Positions 16,660-27,300 of a stretch of 64,000 bases of DNA are shown one piece after another (positions within the stretch are counted from its first letter, which is position 1; every line of letters begins with the position of its first letter). The stretch covers positions 175,830 to 239,829 of the forward strand of contig NZ_JAGHZZ010000008.1 in NCBI RefSeq assembly GCF_017745095.1, given 5' to 3'. Under the pieces are notes generated by a model, which did no database searches, had not been told where the DNA came from, and saw nothing but the letters and a program-made list of their open reading frames with translations. Source of the stretch: Sporocytophaga sp. (GTDB lineage: Bacteria; Bacteroidota; Bacteroidia; Cytophagales; Cytophagaceae). The position numbers and the translations under genes were made by a program.

Positions 16660-19600
16660 TTAAAAGGAGAATGAAAGGCCTCCAAGGAATGTCTTGCTAT
16701 TCGGATAAGCGCCATTATCAACACCCTGATCAATTGCAGACTGTCCGTTACTGCTAACTTCAGGATCATATCCGGTATATTTTGTCAAGGTCAGATAGTT
16801 CTGTAATGACACATACACTCTGATGTTTTTGATCTTTGCCTTGTTTACAAGATGTTCTGGAAAGCTATATCCGAATGTTAGATTCTTAAGTCTGATATAA
16901 GAAGCATCTTCGATGAACCTGTCAGAGATTGTTGCAGAAGGATCCTGGAATGCACTATGAACATCTGTATTGGTATTGGTTGGAGTCCATCTGTCAAGAA
17001 GCGTAGTAGATGCTCCTGTATATCCTGTTCCAAGCTCAAGTGTTGCTCTGTTTTGATTGTAAAGTTTGTTTCCGTAAGATGTTTGTAAAAATATACTTAA
17101 GTCAAAATTACGATAGCTGAAACTGTTGGTCAGACCTGCAATAAATTTTGGCTGGTTAGAAATAATCACTCTGTCACCTGACTGTGTAATTTTACCATCA
17201 CCATTAATATCTTTATATTGCTGACCACCAGGATTCTTATTTGCAGCAGGAGTCAATGCTTTATCAGGAGATGTACCTATAGGTATTACACCATCAGTCT
17301 GATAAACTATAAAAGAACCGATTGGCTTACCAACTGCAGCGATCGAAGGCAATGCGCTGTTGGGAATGATCTGATCGATGCCGTTACCTAAGCTTAAAAC
17401 TTTGTTTCTGTTTACAGCGTAAACAAAGCTTGTATTCCACTGGAATTTACCTACCAGGTTTTTTGTTGTCACTGCAAGTTCAAAACCTTTATTTTCTACT
17501 GCTCCATAATTCTGATATACCTGAGGGTTAGGAGTAGAAAGTGCTCCATTAATTACTACGATATTCCAAAGACCAGACGTGGATGGCAAAGGCACGTTCA
17601 ATAACAAGTCTGTTGTCCTTTTGTAATAAATATCAGCAGCAACTACAATTCTGTTTTTCAACAAACCAAGGTCAGCTCCAAAATCATACTGAGCTGTTTT
17701 CTCCCAAGTCAGGTTTGGATTAGCAATAGAGCTTGGTGCAAAACCTGAAACGGTGTTATTGCCAAAGTTATATCTGTAGTAAGCCAATTGAGAAAATGAC
17801 TGATAAGAAGGAATCTGCTGATTACCGATAAGTCCTGCACTCAATCTAAATTTCAAATGTCCAAGGTTTTTAATCTGAGAAAGGAAGTCTTCATTACTTG
17901 CATTCCATGCAACCGCAGCAGATGGGAAGTAGCCCCATTTATGTCCTGGCGCAAACTTAGAAGAACCATCCGCTCTTAAAGACACTGTCAGTAGATATTT
18001 ATCTCTATAACCATAGTTAACCCTTCCCAGGAAAGATCTCAAAGCCCATCTGCTTGCAAAAGAAGAAGGAGAAGGTGCAAATCCACTTGATCTGATGGAT
18101 GCCACATTACCTGCCTCCTGATTGTTATATTCAAATGCATCTGTTGCATAACCGCTTGAACCGGAAACAGAGCCTTTCGTCACAGATTCCTGTTGGGTAA
18201 AACCTGCAAGGACATTCAGGTTATGTACATTTTTAATCCTCCGTGTGTAATTGATTGTATTTTCATTCAACCAGTTGGTAGAGAATATAGATCCCACCTG
18301 AGCCAATCCACTAAAGCCAGACCCTTCGTAAACAGTTGATGGTAAATATCTGTTCTGTTTATTATTAAGTACATCAGCTCCGGCAAGTACTTTAAATATA
18401 AGCCCTTCAATGATTTTATATTCTCCAGAAACGTTTCCAAGGAAACGTCCTGTTTTAGATTCATTCAGTTGGTTTTTTAGTGTATTGATAGGATTCCCAT
18501 AAACACCTTCAAAAAGGTTTCTTTGCACAAATGAACCATCCGAATTATAGATTGGCACAGCTGGAGACATTAGCAATAATGCAGGAACAACCGCCTGAGG
18601 TGCCACATTTGATGAGATCTGGCTTGCAGTGATATAGGAACCTATTCTTAATCTGTTGCTATATTCATGATCAAGGTTTAACCTTCCGGAGTATCTTTCA
18701 AAGTCTGTGTTTATTAAGACACCGTCTTGTTTAAAATAGTTACCCGAAATTGCTACTCTTGTTTTATCATTACCAGTAAGAACAGATAGGTTGTGATTCT
18801 GTATAGCTGCCTGTCTGAATGCAGCCCTTTGCCAGTTTGTACCTTCTCCCAAACTGTCTAGTTGTGCATCGCTGTATTGTTTTGATTTATTTGAATTAAC
18901 AAGAGCATCATTTCTAAGAGCTCCCCATTCCTTTGCATTCATCAGAGGTATCTCTCTGACAACGCTCTGTACGCCAGCGTACCCATCGTAATTGATAGAA
19001 GAATTATTATAGCTTCCTTTTTTGGTTGTTACAATCACAACACCATTTGCTCCCCTTGAACCATAGATGGCAGTGGCAGAAGCATCTTTAAGAACATCTA
19101 TGGATTCAATATCTGATGTATTAATAGTTGATAGCGGATTTATCTTCGAACCATTCGTTACTCCCGCATCATTACTTGAATTATCATTATAAATTGGAAA
19201 ACCATCAATTACATATAGCGGCTCTGTACCTGCTGTGATTGAATTATTTCCTCTTATCTGCACTGAGGTTCCACCTCCTGGCTGTCCGGTAGATTGCGTC
19301 ACCTGAACACCAGCAACAGAACCTTGTAACAGACGCTCTACAGAACTAACAGGTTGTTTAAGGCTTTCAACAGGAACAGTAGCAACAGACCCTGTCAAAT
19401 CACTTCGCTTTTGTGTTCCGTAACCTACCACCACTACTTCGTTAAGTAATTGACGGCTCTTTAACTGGATATTTAAATCTTCCTCAGGTGCCTCATAAAC
19501 TTCAACTTCTTTAGGTTCATACCCTGAATATTGAAGCACCAAAGTAAATGGATAAGAATGCTCAGTCTTTAATTCATAATTTCCATCTATGTCTGTAATA

Positions 19601-19779
19601 GTACCTTCTTTAGTTCCCTTAATCTGAATTACGGCTCCCACTGCAGGCTCTGCAGTTTTATCATCCACAACTCGTCCTTTAATTACAGTTTGCGCGACCG
19701 CTATACCCTGTGCTATCAGGATTAAGGAGAAGGCTAATAAAAGATACTTTAAATTAAAAGTGGTATAGCGTTTTTTCAT
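16660..19779 (-). CDS. SusC/RagA-family TonB-linked transporter (SusC1)
   Basis: A 1039-residue outer membrane transporter. After a signal peptide (to about 30, GIAVAQ) come a carboxypeptidase-regulatory-like domain (IKGRVVDDKTAEPAVGAVIQIKG), the conserved stretch NEVVVVGYGTQKRSDLTGSVATV, a plug domain (PLYVIDGFPIYND; DVLKDASATAIYGSRGANGVVIVTTKKG) and a 22-strand-type barrel ending in LSFSF. It takes up oligosaccharides with TonB energy, with SusD1. A promoter-like element lies about 58 nt upstream, just after a strong terminator. Confidence 0.96.
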   Translation of the reverse strand: MKKRYTTFNLKYLLLAFSLILIAQGIAVAQTVIKGRVVDDKTAEPAVGAVIQIKGTKEGTITDIDGNYELKTEHSYPFTLVLQYSGYEPKEVEVYEAPEEDLNIQLKSRQLLNEVVVVGYGTQKRSDLTGSVATVPVESLKQPVSSVERLLQGSVAGVQVTQSTGQPGGGTSVQIRGNNSITAGTEPLYVIDGFPIYNDNSSNDAGVTNGSKINPLSTINTSDIESIDVLKDASATAIYGSRGANGVVIVTTKKGSYNNSSINYDGYAGVQSVVREIPLMNAKEWGALRNDALVNSNKSKQYSDAQLDSLGEGTNWQRAAFRQAAIQNHNLSVLTGNDKTRVAISGNYFKQDGVLINTDFERYSGRLNLDHEYSNRLRIGSYITASQISSNVAPQAVVPALLLMSPAVPIYNSDGSFVQRNLFEGVYGNPINTLKNQLNESKTGRFLGNVSGEYKIIEGLIFKVLAGADVLNNKQNRYLPSTVYEGSGFSGLAQVGSIFSTNWLNENTINYTRRIKNVHNLNVLAGFTQQESVTKGSVSGSSGYATDAFEYNNQEAGNVASIRSSGFAPSPSSFASRWALRSFLGRVNYGYRDKYLLTVSLRADGSSKFAPGHKWGYFPSAAVAWNASNEDFLSQIKNLGHLKFRLSAGLIGNQQIPSYQSFSQLAYYRYNFGNNTVSGFAPSSIANPNLTWEKTAQYDFGADLGLLKNRIVVAADIYYKRTTDLLLNVPLPSTSGLWNIVVINGALSTPNPQVYQNYGAVENKGFELAVTTKNLVGKFQWNTSFVYAVNRNKVLSLGNGIDQIIPNSALPSIAAVGKPIGSFIVYQTDGVIPIGTSPDKALTPAANKNPGGQQYKDINGDGKITQSGDRVIISNQPKFIAGLTNSFSYRNFDLSIFLQTSYGNKLYNQNRATLELGTGYTGASTTLLDRWTPTNTNTDVHSAFQDPSATISDRFIEDASYIRLKNLTFGYSFPEHLVNKAKIKNIRVYVSLQNYLTLTKYTGYDPEVSSNGQSAIDQGVDNGAYPNSKTFLGGLSFSF

Positions 19780-19836
19780 TCGGCAGTTTTTTAATAATTA
19801 AACACTTTATTATAGAAAGTCTATCGGATAGGTATA

Positions 19837-19867
19837 CAAATATATATAACTTAAGAGCATTGACAAT
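19837..19867 (-). promoter_or_regulatory. Promoter of the SusC1 operon
   Basis: On the minus strand, ATTG (19867-19864), 19 nt, then TATATTTG (19844-19837) fit the Bacteroidetes promoter with one mismatch in the upstream box. It lies between the terminator of the upstream transcript and SusC1. A small palindrome (CTATCCGATAG, 19821-19831) sits at the expected start of transcription. Confidence 0.6.
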
Positions 19868-19903
19868 TGGTAAGTTTATCTATTTGAAAACCTTACCACT
19901 AAA

Positions 19904-19949
19904 AATGAAAAACCTATCATCTCTAAGGGATGACGATAGGTTTTTCATT
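19904..19949 (-). terminator. Rho-independent terminator after the SusC2 operon
   Basis: A perfect 15-bp inverted repeat (AATGAAAAACCTATC at 19904-19918, complement at 19935-19949) with a 16-nt loop lies 47 nt after the sulfatase stop at 19996. T-rich sequence follows on the minus strand. It separates the SusC2 and SusC1 transcripts. Confidence 0.85.
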
Positions 19950-19995
19950 CTAAAAGGAGTCGCCTTAATTTCTTCTCAGAGAGGAAAATGAGTTT

Positions 19996-21372
19996 TTATT
20001 CACCTTTAGTTTCAGAAGTTCTTTGAGATTCAAGACCAGGCAATACATATTTTGGTTGTCCTGGATCACCAAATTTCCATGCCGGAAGTTTTGCAAACTC
20101 TTCCTTAAACAATTTCCTCGCCGATTCAGCCTCAGGACTTCCCTGTCCTTCTCCAATCGATTGGGTCTCTTCAATATCTTTTACAAGGTCATAAAACCTG
20201 CCATCATGATAGAGTTTATACCTATGATTGCGGAAAAACCTTGCAGAGTGCTTGTCAGATTCCTTTGAATGTATTGGAGTATAATGGGAAAATATCCATT
20301 GACGAGGACTCCCCTTCTCTCCTTTGATTTGAGGGAAAATGCTGTTTCCATCAGTATTCCAATCAACCGGTACCTTAACCTGAGCAGCATCTGCTATTGT
20401 TGCAAGAATGTCTGTAAAGTCCACTAGATCATCAGTCTGATGGACTTTGTATCTGTTAGAGCCATAATTAACAATTAGTGGAACATGATGCCCTCTATCT
20501 ATAGTAAGTCCTTTTCCACCTTTAATGTATGAACCATCTTTCAGCTGTGTCACTACAGATTTTCCTGTACCATTGTCGCCTGTAAAAATGATCACAGTAT
20601 TTTCATAAATACCAAGGTCTTTAAGTTTCTTAATGATCTGCCCTACATTCTTGTCAGTATATGCAACCATGTCTCTGAAATTTGCTGTATCTCTTTTGTG
20701 TCTTGCTTCGGGCCCAGTTTTCCAGCTCTTGCTATCAGGTGTAGGCAAAAAAGGGTCATGGACCAAAGCCATTGGATAATATGCTAGAAATTTATTATCC
20801 TTATTCTTCTCAATGAAATCAAGAATATAGTTCGTAAATATATCAGGGCCATAATCATTATCAGTAGAACTTAATGTCTTTCCATCCTGCTCTATCAGAG
20901 GCTTTGCATAACGTTCTCCCTGATCTCTGGGATATACAAGCTGCCACAAGCAATACTGATCAAAGCCAAAATGAGCAGGTAACTTATTATTTGCTCCTAA
21001 TTGCCATTTGCCTGCGATACAGGTTTTATAACCGGCATCTTTCACAAGATGTGCAAATGTCTTTTGTTTGGGATCAAGATATCCAAACTCAACATAATTC
21101 TTATAGTTGTATTTTCCTGTCATAATCTGCACCCTTGATGGCGTGCAGAGAGGCTGAGAAAATCCATAATTAAATTTCAAACCTTCAGAAGCTAGCTTAT
21201 CTAAATTGGGAGTCTTATAAGTACCACCATAAGTACCAAGACATTCCTTTCCCATATCATCCGCAAGGATAAGTATGATATTAGGAGTATTATTCTTCTT
21301 TGCCTGAGCAAAAGAGTTGTTGAATGAAAATAATAAAGCAATCAACAAAAGGCTTACATATCTGACTTTCAT
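19996..21372 (-). CDS. Sulfatase
   Basis: Exported sulfatase of 458 residues; the signal peptide ends near 23 (SFAQ). NIILILADDMGKECLGTYGG (31-50) gives the metal-binding aspartates, and C76-TPSR then IMTGKYN is the formylglycine motif. AGKWQLG, MALVHDPFLPTP and FTGDNGTGKS are conserved. It ends the SusC2 operon: 10 nt behind another sulfatase and followed by a strong terminator. The specific sulfate ester is unknown. Confidence 0.94.
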   Translation of the reverse strand: MKVRYVSLLLIALLFSFNNSFAQAKKNNTPNIILILADDMGKECLGTYGGTYKTPNLDKLASEGLKFNYGFSQPLCTPSRVQIMTGKYNYKNYVEFGYLDPKQKTFAHLVKDAGYKTCIAGKWQLGANNKLPAHFGFDQYCLWQLVYPRDQGERYAKPLIEQDGKTLSSTDNDYGPDIFTNYILDFIEKNKDNKFLAYYPMALVHDPFLPTPDSKSWKTGPEARHKRDTANFRDMVAYTDKNVGQIIKKLKDLGIYENTVIIFTGDNGTGKSVVTQLKDGSYIKGGKGLTIDRGHHVPLIVNYGSNRYKVHQTDDLVDFTDILATIADAAQVKVPVDWNTDGNSIFPQIKGEKGSPRQWIFSHYTPIHSKESDKHSARFFRNHRYKLYHDGRFYDLVKDIEETQSIGEGQGSPEAESARKLFKEEFAKLPAWKFGDPGQPKYVLPGLESQRTSETKGE

Positions 21373-21382
21373 AATTTCAAAT

Positions 21383-22816
21383 TTATTCGTGATTTACATA
21401 CCATGGATTAGCAGATGCAGGTATCGGAGCCTTCACTTGCTTTCTCCAGTTATCTAGCTTTTCATACAACTCTTGTGCTTTTTGAGGATTCTTCTGTGCG
21501 AGATTATTAGTTTCTCCTATGTCCTCTTTAATATTATAAAGTTCAATTCTTTTATCTTCATAAAATTCAAGAAGCTTATAATCTCCCGATCTGACTGCGC
21601 TTACCGGCCTTGATCTGAAGGGATCTTTATTTCTTTTATCGGCTGAAAATCCTTCCAGATAAGCAGGGAAATGCCAGTATATAGCATCTCTGGTCTTATA
21701 TGGTTTATTAAATAAAATCGGTGCAAAACTTTGTCCATCAAGCTTTGAAGTCGTAAGTGGCTTATTGATATTAGCGACATCAAGCAATGTGGAATAAAAA
21801 TCAATACCAATAACAGGTATTTCAGATTGACTTCCTGATTTTATCTTTCCTGGCCAGCGAACAAATAAAGGCACTCTTATACCACCTTCATATAACATCC
21901 CCTTTGATCCTTTTAATGGATACTGATAAGTAGCTCCACCATATCCTCCATTATCGGAATAAAAAATTACAAGCGTATTTTTTTCAAGGTTTAACTTCTT
22001 AAGATTTTCAAGTAATCTTCCAACACCTTGATCTGCGCTTTCCAACATAGCAGCATAAGTAGGATTGTTGTGATATTCAGCCCCTTGCTTTGCCTTATAT
22101 TTTGCTATAAGAGAATCCTTGGCTTGTATTGGTGTATGTACCGCGAAATAAGACAAATAAAGGAAGAAAGGTTTTTCTTTATTGCTATTAATAAATTTGA
22201 TTGCTTCATCTGTAAGACGGTCTGTAAGATATTCCCCTTCCTTTCCGCTGTCAATGCCTTCAAATGGTTGCTTGTCCTTCTTCATGGCATATGGATAAAA
22301 ATAAGATGACGTCCCTCCTGCTCCCCCGATTACAAAATCAAATCCCTGGGATTTCGGATCTGTTTGATGCTTCTTTTCACCTAATTGCCATTTACCTATC
22401 AAGCCGGTGCTGTATCCAGCATTTTTAAGTTCTTCAGCAATAGTTACAAAAGACGAAGCCAATACTGTATTATTTTTTACTGGAATTAATTTTCTCAAGG
22501 AAGAGTCTCCTCTTTCTGCAGTACCGACTGTATATATTCCATGACGTGGAGTATATAAGCCTGTCATAAGTGAGCCTCTGCTGGGAGCACAATTAGGACC
22601 ACAGGAATAAGCTTGAGTAAATCTTATTCCTTCAGAAGCAAGCTTATCTATATTCGGAGTTTCATAAAACTTGCTTCCTGAGGCGACGTCTGTCCAGCCG
22701 AGATCATCCATATATATGAATAAAATATTGGGACTATTCTTTTGTGCCAAAGCCAATTCAGCGTTGATTCCTAAAAAGAATATCAATACAAGTATGATAA
22801 AGTATTTTATTTTCAT
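21383..22816 (-). CDS. Sulfatase
   Basis: Exported sulfatase of 477 residues. The ATG at 22814-22816 is preferred because it gives a signal peptide ending LALAQ (about 25), while an upstream start would translate through an intercistronic hairpin. PNILFIYMDDLGWTDV (29-44) and C76-APSR then LMTGLYTPRHG hold the key residues. LIGKWQLG, YFAVHTPIQAK and YSDNGGYGG are typical of arylsulfatase A-type bacterial enzymes. Second sulfatase-family position after SusD2, with a possible attenuator in between. Confidence 0.94.
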   Translation of the reverse strand: MKIKYFIILVLIFFLGINAELALAQKNSPNILFIYMDDLGWTDVASGSKFYETPNIDKLASEGIRFTQAYSCGPNCAPSRGSLMTGLYTPRHGIYTVGTAERGDSSLRKLIPVKNNTVLASSFVTIAEELKNAGYSTGLIGKWQLGEKKHQTDPKSQGFDFVIGGAGGTSSYFYPYAMKKDKQPFEGIDSGKEGEYLTDRLTDEAIKFINSNKEKPFFLYLSYFAVHTPIQAKDSLIAKYKAKQGAEYHNNPTYAAMLESADQGVGRLLENLKKLNLEKNTLVIFYSDNGGYGGATYQYPLKGSKGMLYEGGIRVPLFVRWPGKIKSGSQSEIPVIGIDFYSTLLDVANINKPLTTSKLDGQSFAPILFNKPYKTRDAIYWHFPAYLEGFSADKRNKDPFRSRPVSAVRSGDYKLLEFYEDKRIELYNIKEDIGETNNLAQKNPQKAQELYEKLDNWRKQVKAPIPASANPWYVNHE

Positions 22817-22836
22817 AAGGTCGTAATAGATTATAA

Positions 22837-22868
22837 AATGGCATTCAACTTTTTTAGTGAATGCCATT
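22837..22868 (-). terminator. Intercistronic hairpin between SusD2 and sulfatase
   Basis: A perfect 11-bp stem (AATGGCATTCA, 22837-22847; complement 22858-22868) with a 10-nt loop lies in the 82-nt gap between SusD2 and the next sulfatase. The tail on the minus strand is TTTATAATCT, a weak T-tract. It may act as a partial terminator or mRNA stabiliser that sets SusC/SusD above the sulfatases. Confidence 0.65.
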
Positions 22869-22898
22869 CGGATTAATTAAAACAGGTTCGATGAAAAC

Positions 22899-24332
22899 TT
22901 ATTTCCAGAGATCGTTTTGTTCAAGCTTAGGGTTTAAGTCGATCTCTCTTTGTGGTATAGGATGCAGATAATGTTTCTCTGATGCATTTGTTTTACCAAC
23001 AGCATGAAGAGCAGATATCATTCTCTTAGTTCTTATCAAGTCAAACCAACGTTGGAACTCGAACATAAGCTCCAATCTACGCTCAAGATATACAGCTTCT
23101 CTGAAGCTGCTTTGATCCAAACCTGAAAGAGGATCCAGGCCAGCTCTCTTTCTAACCCTGTTAATTGCTTCATAAGCTCCTCCAGGTCCTGTTGCTTCAT
23201 TCACTGCTTCTGCATAAATCAAAAGCACTTCAGCAAAGCGAATTACAGGAACATTCCTTGGGGACTCCGTAGGATTAGTAATTGTAGACGGATCGAAGTA
23301 TTTGAAGAATTTAGGATCGAATTTATATAACTTTCCGTTTGTAGGACTTACAATCTGTGTAAAAAAAGTAACATCTCGACGTTTGTCATTTGCAGTATAA
23401 AGTGCATAAGTCGAAGGAAGCAATGGTTCATCAGTTCCTGCAGCTGCAATCCCGGGAATTCCCACAGGTGTTGCTGAGGAAGCAAGACGATTTCCTTGTC
23501 CGTTTACAAATGATTTAAATTGCGCTGAGAATATGTGCTCTTTCCCATTCTTTGTTTCAGCCCTGAATACGTCCGCATAATCCTCAAATAAATCATAACC
23601 ATATGGGCCATTGATCACTTCAAGACTTTTCGCTGCTGCTTTTTCCCATTCTTTTCTTGTTAGATAAACCTTCGCAAGTATTGATTTTGCAGCTCCTCCT
23701 GTCGCTCTTCCTGCATCAGCTCCTCCCATTACAGGAGGTAGTTTTTCAGCATCAGTAAGGTCATTTATAACCTGAGTATAAACCGCCTCTACCGGAGATT
23801 TTGCCACGTGAATTGAAGAGTTATCCAAAGAGGTAACCTCATGAAGCACCAATGGTACTTCACCCCAAAGTCTTACAAGATTAAAATAAAGCAAACCGCG
23901 AAGAAATTTAGCCTCATTGACCAGTCTGTCTCTCAACGTCGGATCCATATCAATCAGAGGAATGCGATCAATGGCAATATTTGCTCTGTTTATAGCTGTA
24001 TAATGTTCTTTCCAAAGCTCATCAATTCTGTCATTTGTTGTAGAATGATTTAACACAGCTATGGAGCGTACATCAGCGTTTGTTACCCTTTGACCCGCAA
24101 TGGCATCATCAGACATGATCTCCACACCAAGGTGAATTAAGCGGTTATACATGGTTAGACCACCATTATTTAGTGCTCCATTGTAAATGCTGTTTACGGC
24201 TGCAATCGCATCTTCTTTGGTCTTGTAAAACTGGTCCGTGGTAAATAAAGATGCTGGTTTTTCCTCAAGCTTCTTGCATGATACAAAAGCCGCAAGCAAT
24301 AATAATATATATGTGTAATTTAAAACCTTCAT
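22899..24332 (-). CDS. SusD/RagB-family glycan-binding lipoprotein (SusD2)
   Basis: A 477-residue lipoprotein with the lipobox AAFVSC near 14-19. It follows the SusD plan: FTTDQFYKTKEDAIAAVNSIYNGA, helices with LRDRLVNEAKFLRGLLYFNLVRLWGEVPLVLHE, and RFAEVLLIYAEAVNEA and FEFQRWFDLIRTKRM near the C-terminus. It is clearly paralogous to SusD1, with near-identical landmark segments, so the two SusC/SusD pairs arose by duplication. It lies 62 nt behind SusC2 and should cap that transporter at the cell surface. Confidence 0.95.
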   Translation of the reverse strand: MKVLNYTYILLLLAAFVSCKKLEEKPASLFTTDQFYKTKEDAIAAVNSIYNGALNNGGLTMYNRLIHLGVEIMSDDAIAGQRVTNADVRSIAVLNHSTTNDRIDELWKEHYTAINRANIAIDRIPLIDMDPTLRDRLVNEAKFLRGLLYFNLVRLWGEVPLVLHEVTSLDNSSIHVAKSPVEAVYTQVINDLTDAEKLPPVMGGADAGRATGGAAKSILAKVYLTRKEWEKAAAKSLEVINGPYGYDLFEDYADVFRAETKNGKEHIFSAQFKSFVNGQGNRLASSATPVGIPGIAAAGTDEPLLPSTYALYTANDKRRDVTFFTQIVSPTNGKLYKFDPKFFKYFDPSTITNPTESPRNVPVIRFAEVLLIYAEAVNEATGPGGAYEAINRVRKRAGLDPLSGLDQSSFREAVYLERRLELMFEFQRWFDLIRTKRMISALHAVGKTNASEKHYLHPIPQREIDLNPKLEQNDLWK

Positions 24333-24370
24333 AAATTTAAACTTTAATTTTTCTGTAGTTTGTTTGGTAC

Positions 24371-24394
24371 TCTAACTTAAGCTTTGAGCTTAAA
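24371..24394 (-). repeat. Heptamer repeat array R3 (short, post-stop)
   Basis: Three degenerate heptamers on the minus strand (AAGCTCA, AAGCTTA, AGTTAGA) start directly after the TAA of SusC2. Weak alone, but position and orientation match R1, R2, R5 and R8. Confidence 0.5.
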
Positions 24395-27300
24395 TTAGAA
24401 TGTTACATTTAATCCTACTTGATATGATTTGCTGTTTGGATATACACCATAGTCAACACCTTGAGTAAGTGTAGTCTGCTCATTTTTACTTACTTCAGGA
24501 TCATATCCTGTATATTTCGTCAGTGTAAGAATATTTTGAGCAGCGATATAGAATCTAGCTTTGCCGATATGAGCTTTATTTGTCAGCTTAGCAGGTAATG
24601 TATAACCAATAACGATGTTTTTCAATCTTAGAAATGATGCGTCTTCTACAAATCTGTCTGATACAACTGTTGTCGCATCTTCAAAAAAAGCTCTAGGCAT
24701 TGTAGTACTTGGATTAGAAGTTGTCCATCTATCCAGAGCTGCAGTAGACGCATTTTGCTGTCCTGTTAGCTGCTCCAGCTGTTGTCTGTTCTGATTGAAA
24801 ACCTTATTTCCATAAGAAGCATAGAAGAATATACTTACATCAAAATTTTTGTAATAAAAATTATTGGTAAGCCCCGCAAGGAATTTCGGCTGAGCATTTC
24901 CAATTACTACACGGTCTCTATCCTGAGTAATTTGGCCATCACCATTAATATCAGCATATTTTATATTTCCGGGGGTTGCCTCACCTGTCTGATAAATACC
25001 GATAGATTTATATCCATAAAAAGAACCAAGAGGTTGTCCTACTTTAGCAATGCTTTGTCCTGAGATAACATAATCTACACCGTCTCCCAAGCTTTCCACT
25101 TTGTTTCTGTTCAATGAATAAACAAAACTTGTTGTCCAGTTAAACTTTTCTGTTTTTACATTTTGAGTAGTCAAAGCAAGCTCTATCCCTTTGTTAGATA
25201 CAACGCCATAATTTTGAAGAGCTGTTGATTGACCTGTTGTATATGGAATTGGTACGTTTAGGAGCAAATCACTTGTTTTCTTATAGTATGCATCAATAGT
25301 CAAATCAACCCTGTTATTTAGAATAGCTATATCTACACCTGCATCAAATTGCTTTGTTCTTTCCCAGCTTAAGTCCGGATTGCTTATCCTGTTTGGGGAA
25401 AAACCAATGACTGTCTGATTGTTAAAAAAATATGTATTGGTAGATAATGTAGATAAAGATTGATATAAACCTATTTCCTGATTTCCAGTAAGACCTCCAC
25501 TTAATCTCAGTTTTAAATTACTGATATAGTCGTTGGAAGCAAGGAAGCTTTCTCTATTGATATTCCATGCAAGAGCCGCAGATGGGAAAAAGCCCCACTT
25601 GTTATTCTTTCCAAAACGAGAAGATCCGTCTGCTCTACCTGTAATAGTGAGGTAGTATTTTTGGGCGTATGAATAGTTTACTCTACCAAGGAAAGACTGC
25701 AAGCCCCAATCAGAAGTATTGGAAGTTGGCTTAGTATAAACTGCCCCTGTTGAAAGGTCATTATAAGTTAAAGCATCTGAAACAAACTGCTGCGAGCCCC
25801 CAGTAACTGACTCGGTCTTATAATACTGCTGAGTAAAACCGGCAACGGCATTGAGTTTATGATTTTTCCCAATATTAGTTGAATAGTTTAATGTATTTTC
25901 ATTCAGCCATGTATTGGTAAACTTAGCTCCTATAGCTGCAGTTCCGGTACTATTAGAATTAGCACCCTGATAGATTGTAGAAGGTATGTATACGTTTTGT
26001 TTATTATTGATAAGGTCAGTCCCTATCGAAACTCTCGCTGTTAAGCCTTTTGTAATCGTATAATCCCCATATATATTACCGAGCAAGCGGAATGTATTAG
26101 TTCGGTTAGTTATATTTTTTAAAGTAGCAATAGGATTGCCTAGCGGAGTCTCAAATTCACTTTGATAGGTATAGTTTCCATTGGCATCTTTTACAGGAAC
26201 TGTTGGAGGCATCAACAGAAGAAATCTGACAATTTGGTCATTAACAGTCTGAGCACTGGTTTGACTTCCGGTAAGGTTGGCTGCAACTCTAAACCTCTGA
26301 GAAAAATTATGTTCCAGATTAAACCTTCCTGAATACCTTTTAAAATCAGTATTCTCCAACACACCATTTTGTTTATAGTAATTTCCTGAAATTGAAAATC
26401 TTGTTTTTTCATCCCCCCCCCGGAAGGTAACCTGATGATTTTGAAAGCCAGCTTGTCTGAATGCTTCTTTTTGCCAGTCAGTTCCGCCAGACATGCTGTC
26501 TATCTGCCCTTGTGTATAGTACGGAGTTTTACCAGAGTTAATGCGGGCGTCATTCCTCAATTGAGCCCATTGCTTTGCATCAGTAAGCACATCGAGAGTC
26601 TTAATCACTTGAGAAACTCCGTAATAACTATCGTATGAAATATTATTTTGTCCTGCTTTTCCTTTTTTAGTTGTAATGATTACAACCCCGTTTGCTCCTC
26701 TCGACCCATAGATAGCGGTTGCGGATGCATCCTTCAAAACGTCTATCGATTCGATATCACTTGGGTTAAGACTTGCCAGAGCATTAATGCTAGGCCCTGC
26801 AGTTACTCCAGCATTTGCATCATTATTATCATTATAAACAGGAAATCCGTCAATTACATAAAGAGGCTCATTTCCTCCATTTATTGAATTGCCCCCCCTA
26901 ATCCGGATACTTACTGATCCTCCAGGTTGGCCAGAAGACTGAGTCACTTGAACCCCAGCTACAGAACCTTGAAGAAGTTTATCAACTGATGTAACAGGAG
27001 TTTTTAATATTTCTTCCGAAACTGTCGCAACCGATCCCGTCACATCTGATCTTTTCTGAGTACCGTAACCAACGACAACCACTTCATTCAGTAGAGAAGA
27101 ATTTTTAAGTTTGATGCTCAAATCTTCATCTAAAGCTTCGTAGATTTCTACTTCTTTTTGTTCGTACCCTGCAAATTTTACAACTAGAGTAAATGGAAAA
27201 GGATGACTTGTAATAAACTCATAATTTCCATCAATATCAGTCACTGAGCCCTCTTCAGTGTCTTTGATTTTTAAAACGGCGCCTACGAGTGGTTCACCAG

